A stretch of DNA of 64,000 nucleotides, taken from assembly GCF_000003815.2 (NCBI RefSeq), contig NC_049982.1, positions 1,746,262 through 1,810,261 of the forward strand, read 5' to 3'. A program made the position numbers and the translations under genes. The notes under the pieces were generated by a model. It saw only the letters and a program-made list of their open reading frames with translations, searched no databases and had not been told where the DNA came from. The first letter of the stretch is position 1, and each line of letters opens with the position of its first letter. Source of the DNA: Branchiostoma floridae. Its lineage: Eukaryota > Chordata > Leptocardii > Amphioxiformes > Branchiostomatidae. Positions 46,180 to 59,700 of this stretch are shown one piece after another.

Positions 46180-48280
46180 TTAGAAATGCTATGTAAACAA
46201 CCCCATTTTTGCAGATCACTTCACCACTTTCTACTGATTGTTATCTGTATGCAAGTTTGAGTTGTTCTGGGTAACTAGCGAAAAATGGGCCCCGAGTTGA
46301 CAGTCTGTCTCGTGTAAACATAGACAGGTATATGTATTATGTACAAGGTGTGTCTATGTGCGTAACGTTTTGTATTTGTGTGTCAGGAACAAAATTTACA
46401 GTCATCTATTTTGTGTGAGCCCTTCACTAAACATAGCAACGGTGCAGCTCGGTCCCCCTGAATGCCCCCCCCCCCTATTGTTCGACGTGGCAGTGATATA
46501 TAGCTCACCTGTTCTTTAACCTGCGTGCTTTACGTATCTATTACAGGCACAACGTCATGCATGGGACTTTCCACTCGCCCCCACTTCTTACCCCGTAACT
46601 TTTAAGCAAAAGTATCGTTTTGAACCTGAACAAGGCAATTTCTAACTAGCTATAGCAGTAAGACATTTTATAGCCTGTGGAAGTGACGCGTGAACTAACC
46701 TATCGTCAGCCCACCCCCTCTGCCTGACGTGGCCTTACCTTTGTCTTCAAATCTTCTCCACAATGGCGTCGTCATAGTTGGGGGCAGCCGGACTAACCTC
46801 AGTAAAACTCAAGTTCAGCGAGCTTAATCCGTTCTGATCACTCCGTCACATCGCTGTAGGGACCAGGAAGCTTTCAATGTTCAACCGTCCTGGAAGGTAG
46901 CAGTTCAAACTTAGAGTTCGAAACATAATGTTTATTGACAGGAAATTGAGTATACAACATTGTGGGGTGGGAGGGCGTGTGGGACGGGGGGGGGGGTGCT
47001 TTAGACTTACAACTATAAACTCCTTGGTTAGGACAGAAAATGGGAGTTCGGACAGATTTGCAGCTTAGCGTCGCATGATATGGCAAGTCTGTGAAATAAT
47101 CCACGACACTGGAACTCTGCAGTAGATGCTAAGGGACTAAAGGATTCCGAATTTGAACCATGGACATAGATCTTGAAGCTATTTGCAATACGGGATATTC
47201 AACCCGGATGTGCGCACAGGTAATCTAAGCAGATGTTTCGGGAGGCGTTGTTTCTTCTTAAGGCCTTACAGATCTAGAGTGGTGCCTGAGGCATTTTGAG
47301 GGTGTTTTTGGTGTTATGAAAATATCATTTTTAGATAATGCATGGGTCTTTCCTTTTTTTCAGGTAGTATCTTATTGCATAAAGATGATTTATGCAAATT
47401 TTCATGACGTCACGATGATGTCATGGAGAGCTATATATGGCCACGCCCATTTCGGGAAAAAATGCCAGAAAAGTGTTTTGCTCCGCTTGTAATTCAACGA
47501 GTGTTATTAATACTTTACAGAAATGTATATAATAGTGATTCAAAAAGATCTATGCGTGGATTTTATCATATCTTGTAATGCTGATTTTTTATGAATTTTT
47601 TTCCTCGAATCTTAATTACCCGTTACGCTACCAGCAATTGGGAGCACTAAATAGCTAAATAGCATCCTAACGAGGCGGCTGCGCGAGACATTCTACCTTA
47701 CAGGGTATATTTCAAAATAAGATCCATTTTTCCTGGTTTTGGTGAACAGTTTTGGGGGCATATCGCTCCGATGATTACATTGTATTGATAGTAGTGACGC
47801 AATCCAATTTTTTAAGTCATAAGATCACTATGATATTTTTGAGGTCACATTTGTATTTGGCATGTGCCAAAACCTCCGTATACCAAGTTTTATTCTTGTA
47901 TCTTCAAGGAGAGGGAAAATATGGTACCGGTGTTTTTGCATATTTCATTAGCTGACTCGGATTTTAGTTCCCTTGGAACTCAAGTATTCAGGATTATTTA
48001 TGATTTTTTAGACTAAATATATAAATTGTATGGCCATGGTTTAATTCAGCATGTTACAAAACCCCAGTATACCCAGTTTTTTCCTTGTATCTTGTATGAT
48101 TGCGGAAATATTGTAATCTTGCATATTTAATTAGCTGACCCGGAGAAATTACGCCATAATTTTCTGGCCTTTGATGGCCATAACTCTGTAACGGTATGTC
48201 CGATTTTTTCGCAATAAAAACCATTCTATTTCTTTCACTAAGACCTATCCACTGATGTCAAGTTTAAAAAGCTGTGATTA
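46180..48280. other. Upstream region of NLR gene, no exon seen
   Basis: A/T-rich DNA with poly-C and poly-G runs (46465, 46987). Weakly duplicated text with CCAAAACCTCCGTATACC and ACAAAACCCCAGTATACCC occurs near 47868 and 48055. Confidence 0.4.
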
Positions 48281-48281
48281 T

Positions 48282-48388
48282 TTTATTTATTTATCTATTT
48301 ATTTATTTATTCATTCATTCATTCATTCATTCATTCATTCATTCATTCATTCATTCATTCATTCATTCATTCATTCATTTATTTATTT
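48282..48388 (+). repeat. (ATTC)n microsatellite
   Basis: Over 15 tandem ATTC units inside a tract of ATTT units, about 160 bp before the NLR start codon. Confidence 0.95.
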
Positions 48389-48547
48389 GGATTCTCCACA
48401 AGTTTCCCTACACTACCATGATAACAAAAAATGAATAAGTCTACATAGAAAATTTATTCAGTTGTTTGCTTTGTTTTATTTATTTAATTATTCATTTATT
48501 TTGTATTATTACATTTCCTAAGGTCCTAGCACAACTGATTGATCGAA

Positions 48548-51500
48548 ATGGCCGAGGCACAACCAAGCAGTCATACAGGTGAGGCTCCGGGCAAACAGAA
48601 CGTTCTATTAGGCATTCTATATTTAATATTGTTTCGTAGGGTTGCTAATCTGTTAAATTTTCTCTTTTGTTTCAATTGATCAATGACATATATGTGCAAC
48701 TTGATATTCCTGATGCTTTTTTGCTAATGCCTGATAATTAATATTCTTTGTGATTGAGACTTATCTGTAATGCTCATAATTACAGCAAACGTAACAATAG
48801 TGTTCCCAGGTCCTAGAGTCGGTGGCGTTAACTTTGCTTTGTGCTGACTTGCAGGAGTTCGTCAGTACTTCTTTATTGTTAAGGAAGAGGTCAGCTCAGA
48901 CTGGAAGGACCTGGCCTTCCATCTTGGATTTGAGCGAGCAGACACCGACAACATTGCCGGCAGAAACCGAGATGACAAGTCTCGCTGTATGGACCTGTTG
49001 GAGGAATGGCTGAAGCGGAACGGAGAGAGAGCCACCATAGAGGTCCTGAAGGAGGCTCTGTCTGAGGCGATGTTACAGAGTACCGTGGACAGTCTAGAGA
49101 AAATAACAATAAGGGGTAATAACAAAAATTTTTATGCTCTGTCTTTTTTCCATTTAGTTGCCTAAAGAGTTGTGAATAGACAAATTAAAGAAATGACAAA
49201 CACAATTTTACTAAATTTGATTTATTGCTGCACTCTTTGAAGCTTTTATCAGAATCCCAATCATGTAAAGGTTCTTCAAGCTTAGGAAATTGTATTTTTT
49301 CGCTCATGTTAATAAGAATAATTTTGATCAGCTATTTACCTCTAAAACTGCGTTTCTAGCCCCGGACATGCAACGACCTTCAAGTATTCAGCAAACGAGC
49401 AAAGAAGAAAATGGAAGACAGCCTGAGCAGGGGTTACAAATAAAAGGTAAGATGTAGTTTGGCTTTAACTTTTTCATTGGTCAAAATATCTTGGCTTTGT
49501 TTTCTTTTGTATTTTTTACGAAGTTACAAAGTTAGCCTTTCAATGTCTGCCTGACTTTGCACCATTACACATTGGTCACTTTAACTACTTTAGTAGCCGT
49601 TCCCTCAAATCTAACCTAATCTGATTTGAAATTACAGTAACCGAATAACTAATTTTTGTGCTTGATTCCAGATGTTTTCCAAGAAGCCGTGAAGGGGTTT
49701 TACGAGCTAAGGCTGGCAAAATTTAAACCTCTGATCTGGAATGACAACTTCACACTTAACCTTGTTGATATCTTTACGGAGTTAGAGTTAATAGGGACAA
49801 GGCAACAGAGACAAAACGAACAGAGAAGAAAGTTACATTCTTTAGACGACTTGTTCAAAACCGATATCACAGGGCTGTCGACTGCACCAAGGTGCATTCT
49901 GATTGAGGGTGAAGCCGGAGGGGGGAAGACAACGTTTCTGTCCAAAGAAGCCCTAGATGCCGTCTCACAGAAAACAGAGCTGGGCAGACGACATGACCTC
50001 GTCTTGTTGATCCGACTCCGGGAGGTGAGAGAGGGGGAGACCATGGAGGAGATGGTGTGGGACCAGTGTGTTCCCGAAACAACTGAAGGTGTTGATGCAC
50101 AATCCATCAGAGCAATCCTACAGAGGAGCGAGTCCCGTGTGCTTTTCCTCCTAGATGGGTATGATGAGCTGCGACCTGAGGCTAGGGAAGCCAGGAAGGC
50201 CATTCCAAAACTACTTTCTGGCAAGATATACCCCAAGAGCACGATCGTGATCACCTCCCGACCCTCAGCAGGAGTGCAGCCGTACACTCAGCCGGACTGT
50301 TACGTTAAAATCATGGGCTTCTCTCCTGACAATATGGAAAAATATGTGCAGCAATATTTTAGCATCACAGAAAACCCAGGTCAAGCAGAGGAGCTCGTCA
50401 CAATGCTGAAAGAAGAGCATCCTGTTGTGGACTTAATCCACACACCGATTTTCCTGATGTTGGTCTGTCTGCTGTGGGAAGAGGATCCAAACATGGTCTC
50501 CAATGGCACCATGACGGGAGTCTACAGTGACCTGCTGACCTGTCTGGGTAGAAAGCATTGCAAGCGGGAAGGAGTGGACATGCCAACAGATGACCTGCCT
50601 ACAGACCTGGTCGATGCATTGATGCAGCTTGGCAAGCTTGCGCTAGAGGCGCTGCTGAAAAATGAGACTCTACTTGACGTGTCGGATGTAGAGAGAACAT
50701 GTGTAAATTGGCAGCTACTTCTGAATCTTGGTGTGCTCTCCTTGGAAGTCTCTACCTCCAAACTGCATCCTAGAAAACAGCTGAACTTTTCACACAGGAC
50801 CATGCAAGAGTTCCTGGCCGGACGGTACGTCGCTCATGCTCTGATGAATAAAGACATCTCTGAGATGATGCAGCTCACTTCCATTTACAAGGCGCTTGAA
50901 CTCAGAAACTTGCTTCTGTTTACATGTGGCTGCGATTTACGTGCCGCACAAATTGTGCTAAATGAGTTGATCAGTCTAAGAAGCCAGGAATTCGTGAATC
51001 TAAGACCAGAGCACCTTGGCAAGCCAGGTTGGCAGGTGCCAGTATCAGATCGGGTGTGGGGACGTGCTGAAACATACAGACAATTCGTCCTTCTCTGTCT
51101 GGATATCCTTCATGAAAGAAAGCAGCCAGACGTATTGGAGGCTGTTAGCAAAGCCCTGCCTTATTTAGTCTTATTCCAGTTCAAGAACAGAAAGCGACAA
51201 GCTGCTTTTAAGTACTACCTGGAAAACATCCAGACAGTGGAACTTCCGGAGAGAATAATACTCAGGATGGTTGAAATTGATCAACCATGTGGTCAGTACC
51301 TGGAGGAGACATTCACATCTCCTATTCCAGATCTACGCTTGGACCTTCAATTAGCGCATAAACCGCTTATGTCACCTGATCAGACAAGCAGACTGATTTC
51401 AGGCCTAAGGAATGTTCCGGCCCTAAGGGCTCTGGATCTGACAAGTTCAAATCTAACAGTGTCATCTGTCAAGCCGCTTGTGCGGGGATTTCGACACATT

Positions 51501-52975
51501 CCCTTTCTAGAGGAGCTGGATATTTCTTGCAATCCGGAATTAGGTGATGCTGGGATTTACGTGTTAACGTATGGACTGTCTAGTGTTCCACACCTGGCTG
51601 TACTCAGTCTGGGCTTAGTCTCCATGACAGGATGGGGCATGCTTTTTCTGGCTCACCAAGTTCGCCGCTTAGTGGCACTGAGAGTTCTGGACATAAGTGC
51701 AAATGGTATAAGTGACACCGGGCTGGGATTTCTCATAGACGCCCTCCCCTTCCTCACTGCCTTGCAGGAGTTGATCTTATGTAACACTGGTATTAGACTT
51801 AGAGGCATACGCACACTGGTCCCTACACTGAGTAAACTAAAGGGACTGATTAAACTAAATGTTAGTGACAATGCCATTGGAGACATCGGACTAGAATGGC
51901 TTACTGACATTCTTCCCCTCCTTACGGCCATGAGGGTGTTGGTTTTAAATGAGATAGGTTTCACTGACAGGGGAATGTCAGCTCTGGTCAAAGCTCTGCC
52001 TCACCTGGTGGAATTGCTGGTGTTGGATGTGGGATTTAACCACATAGGAGACTCGGGGATTGTCTCACTGGTGGAAACACTCGGTCAGTCCAGCAGAGTA
52101 AACAGGGAACGAAGTCTGATCAACGCTCCTCGCAACAACACCAACCTGCGTGAACTACACATGGGGAACAATAGTAGAGTAACAGGAGTCGGACTAGGGA
52201 GGGTCGCACAGCTCATCAGCGCACTGCCGGCACTGATGAAGCTGGATATGTCTGGTTACGACTTCCCACATGCATACATGCGTGACACCGCTGCCGTGGA
52301 ACTGGCCGAGGCTCTGCCCAGACTCCCTGCCCTGGAGTGGCTCATGATAAGGAACATCTGCATGGACCCTGCAGGGTTCCAGGCAGTGGTGCAGGCCGCT
52401 GAGGAACACCCCGAACGTACTCTGTGGAAATTGAAGTAAGTTAGTCTTTGATGTAGCTGAAATATGAAACTGCTACGTTAATACAATGTACTTTCCAAAC
52501 GTCGGTAGATTATTGCGTGCGGACTGCGTGTGAGAAAACATGTTGTACACATTTCCTAACCTGATAAACCTATTAACAAAGTTTCATTTCATTAAATCAA
52601 GTAATTATTTACACATGTATTTTGAAAAAAAAACCCACTAAAAGTACCGTGTAGGTGCTTGAGACTCTTTTTGCACAACCATTGCTTTATTTCAATCAAC
52701 GTTTCGGTTGCCGCCTGTCACCTTTCTCGGTACAATTCTGACTGGTTCACATTGCACACTAGGTGTCGCTTTGACTTAGTGACAGTCCAACCTGATGAAA
52801 CTATTCATGGATAAATGTTCGTTCTTCAATTTGCAGGTACAGCAGGAGTGGTCTTCCCCGAGGAGCAGACACCAGCGCTAGATGTCTGGAGTTCGAGGGG
52901 CATATGTTTCCGTTGGGTCGGTTCAGAGCTCCGGTGATGGCGACATTTAGAAAAATGCGCATATTTTTGCTTTAA
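48548..52975 (+). CDS. Death-domain NACHT-LRR protein (NLR)
   Basis: Five coding exons: 48548-48578 (ATG), 48855-49115, 49360-49446, 49672-52435, 52837-52975 (TAA). Phases 1,1,1,2 match and the sum is 3282 nt, 1093 residues. Exon 2 encodes a Death-type domain (about 11-97; DWKDLAFHLGF, IAGRNRDD, LLEEWLKRNG). The NACHT domain has Walker A GEAGGGKTT (206-214), Walker B LFLLDGYDEL (284-293) and TSRPS (321-325); SHRTMQEFLAGRYVA near 498-512 fits the helical region after it. Leucine-rich repeats follow from about 690 to 1050 (LRALDLTSSNL, LEELDISCNPEL, LRVLDISANGI). NLRs are cytosolic sensors that oligomerise with ATP; a Death adaptor partner is expected. Exon 4 could stop at 52437-52439, but GAA/GTAAGT and an open last exon argue for splicing there. 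Upstream untranslated exons are possible. Confidence 0.88.
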
Positions 52976-53609
52976 GTACAAGACAATCGTCCACACAAAG
53001 TCGACATATCATGTTTAGTCGTACCACATGCATTTTGTTTACAATATGGGAATGACTTGGTCTTAAATAATTGTCCTTATAAAGTCAAAAATTTATGAAG
53101 TAGTATCATCACTATTCATTTACATTGTAGAAACTGCTTGTACAATTTATTTTATTTCACTGTATTATTGATGACCTGCTAAGATTGTATTCTGTTTACC
53201 TGTTATTCTGCCCGTGGAAATCAGTCCTATTTGCCTAAAGGGGCATACCATATGTATTCAAGATTAATAGATACATAAATGATTGAAAATTCTGTCGAAT
53301 GCCATGTTTGATTAGATAATTCTACAACTAAATATCTGAACCATTCCAACTGGATAAGTCCCACATCCCCACCCTCAGTCAGTCAAAACGTAGATTTTCA
53401 AAATAACAGAAGAATGCAAATATTTACCGGCATGCAGACACTGTTTCATTGGTCGAAACGACAATTGCCATGCTATCATTAGTTGACCTGCTAATTGTGA
53501 ATTACTGTCAGAATGACATGGTGAAAATACAAAGTGCCCAATGAAATGTATTTGGTCTACATGTAGTGTTCCTGTAATTTTACCTCAAACCAATGTCATT
53601 TGGTTTGAC

Positions 53610-53615
53610 AATAAA
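53610..53615 (+). terminator. AATAAA polyadenylation signal candidate
   Basis: AATAAA lies about 640 bp after the NLR stop codon and before the end of convergent gene B. 52976-53609 holds no exon. Confidence 0.35.
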
Positions 53616-53782
53616 TTCTTCTGGGTGCCGTCTTTTCTACGATTGTTTTCTACACGCGCCAACCGTCTGAGTGCCAGAAGGACGCGGAGATTGAAACAAA
53701 AGCCGGTACCAGAGATAAAGCTAACTGTTTTCTGTAGCTGGATGTGATGGGCCCCTGTCTGTATGGGTATGGCATCACCTTG

Positions 53783-56700
53783 TTAGTTCAGCAATTTTAT
53801 GTTCACGTACCCGGGTCCATCGTTGGTTCCGTTCTGACCACTGGTGTTGGTACCAGCATTGAAGGACCCTCCCCCTCCTCCACACTCACACTCCCCTCTG
53901 GGTCCCCTCCCCCCTCCGGAGTACCCCCCTCCTCCTCCCGACCCCTTACCGGTCCCGTAAGCACCCCCTCCCCCACCGAACCCTCCGTCCGCCCCGTTAT
54001 ACAGCCACCTGCCCCCCTCTCCGCCGTTCACAAACGCGTAGCCGCCCTTCCCGCCGCTAGACGTGGACCCGGGCTCGAACTCCCACCCACTCCCGCCATT
54101 TGTGAGGAAGCCCCCTCCTCCCCCACCCACGGGTCCATTCCCCTCCGTCGCGCCCTGCCCGTCGGAGCCTCCGGCATGGACGTGGTCACCAGGTCGGCCC
54201 AGGCGGTCCTTCNNNNNNNNNNNNNNNNNNNNNNNNNNNNNNNNNNNNNNNNNNNNNNNNNNNNNNNNNNNNNNNNNNNNNNNNNNNNNNNNNNNNNNNN
54301 NNNNNNNNNNNNNNNNNNNNNNNNNNNNNNNNNNNNNNNNNNNNNNNNNNNNNNNNNNNNNNNNNNNNNNNNNNNNNNNNNNNNNNNNNNNNNNNNNNNN
54401 NNNNNNNNNNNNNNNNNNNNNNNNNNNNNNNNNNNNNNNNNNNNNNNNNNNNNNNNNNNNNNNNNNNNNNNNNNNNNNNNNNNNNNNNNNNNNNNNNNNN
54501 NNNNNNNNNNNNNNNNNNNNNNNNNNNNNNNNNNNNNNNNNNNNNNNNNNNNNNNNNNNNNNNNNNNNNNNNNNNNNNNNNNNNNNNNNNNNNNNNNNNN
54601 NNNNNNNNNNNNNNNNNNNNNNNNNNNNNNNNNNNNNNNNNNNNNNNNNNNNNNNNNNNNNNNNNNNNNNNNNNNNNNNNNNNNNTTCTGATTCTGATTC
54701 CAAGCTCTAGCTGCTGCGCCACACAGACATCCCGCAAAGGAGAGGTCTTAAAGTGAACATTCTATTGAAAAAGGCAACATTTTCGCGACAATGCATAATG
54801 TTTTCTCCATAGCCTTTTGTCAAGCTAGTATTTATACCAGGTAATTAGCAAAATTATACGATACCATTTGGCTCGCCCTATAGGATTGTAAGCGACTTGC
54901 AATTAAGAAAAAACCCACCTTACACCCTGGTTTGACACGGCAAAAACAATAGGTTTTCCTATCGGGGAACTTATAATTACTAAATCAAGAATTATAAGGG
55001 GTAGCATACGTCTTATATATAGTATCACATTAAAGAGGGGCTAATCATGAGTTTTCGTATTTTTTTAAATTCAAGGATGAACCCAGAGATTTTAAGATTG
55101 TCTCCGATACATGATTGTTAGACTATGTAATTGATAATGGTTTTATTGTATATAAACCTCTGACCTCACTCGTGATTTTAGACTTAATGTATGTGTTCGT
55201 ATGTAATCAAGTCTGATCTGTTTTGACAGGATGTTATTGTATCTGTTTATGTATTTGTATATAAGTTCTTATTTGTATGAGCCCTGGACGATTAGCTCAG
55301 ATCTCAACAAACTCAATGATCTCAATGTACTTACCTGATGAAAGTGTGGTCCCATCGCATGACGGGAAGCGCGTGTGGAGCCACTCGATGCCCCCTCCCC
55401 CGCCCGCGATGATGAGGGGGGTTCCGTCACACCGCGTCACGAACGTGCCGCCCCCTCCCCCCGCCGTGAAGTGCGCCTTGTTCTCCAGACCTTCCTGTCC
55501 CACAAGGATCTTCAGCACATCTCCTGTGGAGAAAGACAAAGTCCAAAAAAATTTAGCATCGCATCATGTGGCGCGTTGGATACACTCGATCTCGGAAGTT
55601 AAGCAACGCGCGGTACGGACAGTTTCTGGATTGGAGACCAACCAAGGATGACCGGATTGCTGTAGCCGGACCAAGCATGGTCATTGCACAAAATCGTCTT
55701 CCGGGAGGGAAGTAAAACGGGGGTCCCGTGCTCGAGGAGGTGCCTCGACCAGAATCTTAAGCACATCTCCTGTGGATGGAGACAAAAAAACGTTCAGCGT
55801 CGCGTCATACGTTGAATCCGTACCGAACTGGCAGGGTGTTTGGGCTACCTGTAGAAACCACAAGTCTTGGGTTTGAATCCCTTTCATGCTCCAATTATTT
55901 TCCATTGGGAAAGAATCTTTAACTGTCTATCTTCATTAAGGTAAAAAAGAGTACCTAGCTTCGGCCAGGGCCGTCCCTCAGATAGGACGCTTAATGTAGG
56001 TCCTACTACACTTATCGAAAGAGTAAAAGACCATCCCAGTGGGAGTGGATCGAATAAATCTGTCCAGATGTGCAGCTTGTACGTTCATTGCAAGTCTGGT
56101 GTGGCGATTTACCAGATGTGATATCTGTATCTGTATCTATATAGCCGGTATAACCGCCCTTCGGCGTAACACACCAGCTTCGCAGGCACGCGGCGCGGCA
56201 GCAGCTGGTTATATTACACTGAACGACTCATCACACCTAACTTGACACAAAATCAAAAGTACCTACGATGTTGCCTTGTCGTCTTGTGCCTTGTTCTAGA
56301 ATTGATTTAGTTTTGTATTGGACAAAAGACACTTGTGGCAAAGACAACGAAAAATTGATGTAAATTTTCACCTTTGCGGAGATGAAAATCCCCCTTCATC
56401 AGTGCGCCCCTACCCCGCATGGATCGGTTCGTCTTGTGACTGAAGTAGTGCATCCTGTTCCTTCCCCTGTCCCAGCCTCCTGCAGCACCTGGGGAGGGTG
56501 GATAATCCATGACAGTAGGCAAAGGGCCAAGATGAGAAATCGCACCACAAGAAAAACTGAACGTTGGACTTTGTTTTCGCTCCAACACTTAAACCCCAAA
56601 AAGTGGGAAATGCTAGCTAAGTTTAGTAATGTTGGCCAAAAAGTACATATTCCCAGGTATACCTGGCATTAACCGCTATTGTTAAATACTACTTTTCGTG

Positions 56701-59700
56701 CAGCGAAATAGAGTAAGCAATTAGATAAGTAGATTATTTACTTAGACATATAACATACATTTGCATAATTCCACCAGGTGGCATTATAACGCAACCTCAA
56801 AAAATGCTGTTATAGAGGCCTTCTTAAGATTATCTTCAACACCTAAATATCTAAATTGTATTACATTTAAGACATTTAACATTCGGTGTTCAAGACAACC
56901 TTGGGAAGATATCTATACTAATGTTTTATGGCGGTATAATGACACCTGGTGGAATTATGATAGTCTATGTTAGATATTGCCTTCCATTCGGTAGGTCGGG
57001 AGTTCGATCCCCGGCTGAGTCATATCTAAGACTTTAAAAATAACACATGCTGTTTTCTCTACTTAGCACTCAGCACTAATGAGGAAGAGTATGAAAGTTA
57101 AACACACATCACTACCAGCGGACCAGCCCCCTGCTGTAGTAACTTGCACAAAATGTGTGGCTCAAGGGCTTCGACGCGGAGATGGGCGCCACCCTACGTA
57201 TCTTAGATGTATGGGCAAACTTTTTTTATGTTAGATATAGATGTAGCTAAAAAGATGAGATAGACAGATAGAAAGATAAAAATCTAGATAAAAAGGTAAT
57301 ACATTCTTGCAGATTCATTAATGCAAGTGCGAAAAAAGCAATTCTCTCTACCTGCGGCTTCAATGCTGTAGTTCCCAGTCTCAGGCACGGTGAAGAGCTG
57401 GATCCCGTTCTGTAAGGTCACCAGCTTCTCGTGGTCCTGTCCGCGGTAGTGGTCACCCAGGCTGGTCGGGCCTGCACGGCCGGTGGCGCCGAGGGTGGTG
57501 AACGTGGCATTCCTGAAGCCCGGACCTATAGTAAGAACATTGCGTGCAGAATGAAAAAGAAAATGTTTCAAATGCATTCTTCAAAACACGAAACCAGTTA
57601 AAGAACTTAAGTTCAAGATCTATATGTATATTTGATTTCTCTTTCTGTTTTTATCCCCTTAGATATGTCTGTCACACATGCATACAAAAGCACACACTCA
57701 CACACACACATCAACACAGACACATACACACACACATAGGCGCACATGCATACACATTACAAAAATACATGTTATTACATACATACAAACGCACGCCACA
57801 CACACATGCAGCCACACACACACTTGCCTGTGCAAGATGTTTTGCAGCACATACCTTGCAGACCGTACTTAGAACCGGGGCTAGGACGAGGAAGCTCCAC
57901 TTCCCCGTACTGTTTAGCCCCACCAGCCGTACCGGTAACGGCGCCGTTGCATTGCGTTTCTCGTTGGTGGGCTGCTTTCTCGGAAATCAGTAGAAATCCT
58001 GAAGCAATTAATAAATGAAAGAAATTAGATTGATATTACTTATGTCAGTAACTAAAGTTTGTTATTAACTGTACTTGTAACTGTAACTGTTTGTCAGTAA
58101 AGCTTGTTTTCAACTGCACCTGTGATGTGCGTCAGTAGAGATTGTTGTACACCGTACTTGTTAAGTGTCAGTAAAGTTTGTTGCTAACTGTACCTGTTAT
58201 GTGTCAGCAAAGTTTGTTGCTAACTGTACATGTTACGTGTGTCAGTGAAGTCTACTGTAGTTGTAGACTGTACCTGTTATGTATGTCAGTAAAGTTAACT
58301 CTAAACTGTACCTGTTATGTATGTCAGTAAAGTTAACTCTAAACTGTACCTGTTATGTATGTCAGTATAGTTAGCTCTAAACTGTACCTGTTATATATGT
58401 CAGTATACTTAGCTCTAAACTGTACCTGTTATATATGTCAGTATAGTTAACTCTAAACTGTACCTGTTATGTGTGTCAGTATAGTTTGCTCTAAACTGTA
58501 CCTGTTATATATGTCAGTATAGTTAGCTCTAAACTGTACCTGTTATATATGTGTCAGTATAGTTAGCTCTAAACTGTACCTGTTATATATGTCAGTATAG
58601 TTAACTCTAAACTGTACCTGTTATGTATGTCAGTATAGTTAGCTCTAAACTGTACCTGTTATGTATGTCAGTAAAGTTAACTCTAAACTGTACCTGTTAT
58701 GTATGTCAGTATAGTTAGCTCTAAACTGTACCTGGTATGTATGTCAGTATAGTTAGCTCTAAACTGTACCTGTTATATATGTCAGTAAAGTTAACTCTAA
58801 ACCGTACCTGTTATATATGTCAGTATAGTTAGCTCTAAACTGTACCTGTTATATATGTCAGTATAGTTAGCTCTAAACTGTACCTGTTATATATGTCAGT
58901 ATAGTTAGCTCTAAACTGTACCTGTTATGTATGTCAGTATAGTTAGCTCTAAACTGTACCTGTTATGTATGTCAGTAAAGTTAGCTCTAAACTGTACCTG
59001 TTATGTATGTCAGTATAATTAACTCTAAACTGTACCTGTTATATATGTCAGTTTAATTAACTCTAAACTGTACCTGTTATATATGTCAGTTTAATTAACT
59101 CTAAACTGTACCTGTTCTGTATGTCAGTAAAGTTAACTCTAAACTGTACCTGTTATGTATGTCAGTAAAGTTAACTCTAAACTGTACCTGTTATATATGT
59201 CAGTATAGTTAGCTCTAAACTGTACCTGTTATGTATGTCAGTATAGTTGGTTGCTTATTGTACCTGTTATGTAAGTCAGCAAGACCAGGCTGACCAGGTT
59301 CATCAGACTCATGGACAGAGACAGTCGGTGGAAGCTCCGCTCCAGGCCTGCGATGAGGTAACAGCCAGTTTAATCAAGAGGAAAACTCGTTTCTGTAGGT
59401 GTGTAACTTAACTAATATAAGATACTAGACTAATAGTATACCATATCGTTGAAGTTATAATTTCTACTGAAGGTGTAAGGCTGTGTAAAATATAACCTAA
59501 ATTTGGTTGTTTAATCTATCTAAATTTATATATCTATTAGTTTGGCAAACATCAGGGCATCCCAACTATCCTGTGGCTATTACAAAGGGCTAGCCCTGCT
59601 GACAAAAGCATTGAAAAGATAATTTGGACAGGATGATAATCGATAATAATATTCTTAGTAGATGAAGACTATTGTAAATGTAAATGCTCTAAAATGCCTT

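Noticed and set aside
49700-50287. 195-codon minus frame
   Set aside because: Shadow of the NACHT exon on the plus strand.
52436-52439. Stop codon as the end of the NLR protein
   Set aside because: It overlaps a strong donor (GAA/GTAAGT) and an in-frame final exon follows a good acceptor; kept as an alternative end only.
57544-58018. Plus frames rich in His and Thr
   Set aside because: Product of the CA simple repeat and the reverse of a gene B exon.
58040-59263. CRISPR-like regular repeat
   Set aside because: Units of 38 bp are adjacent with no unique spacers; the context is a eukaryotic intron.
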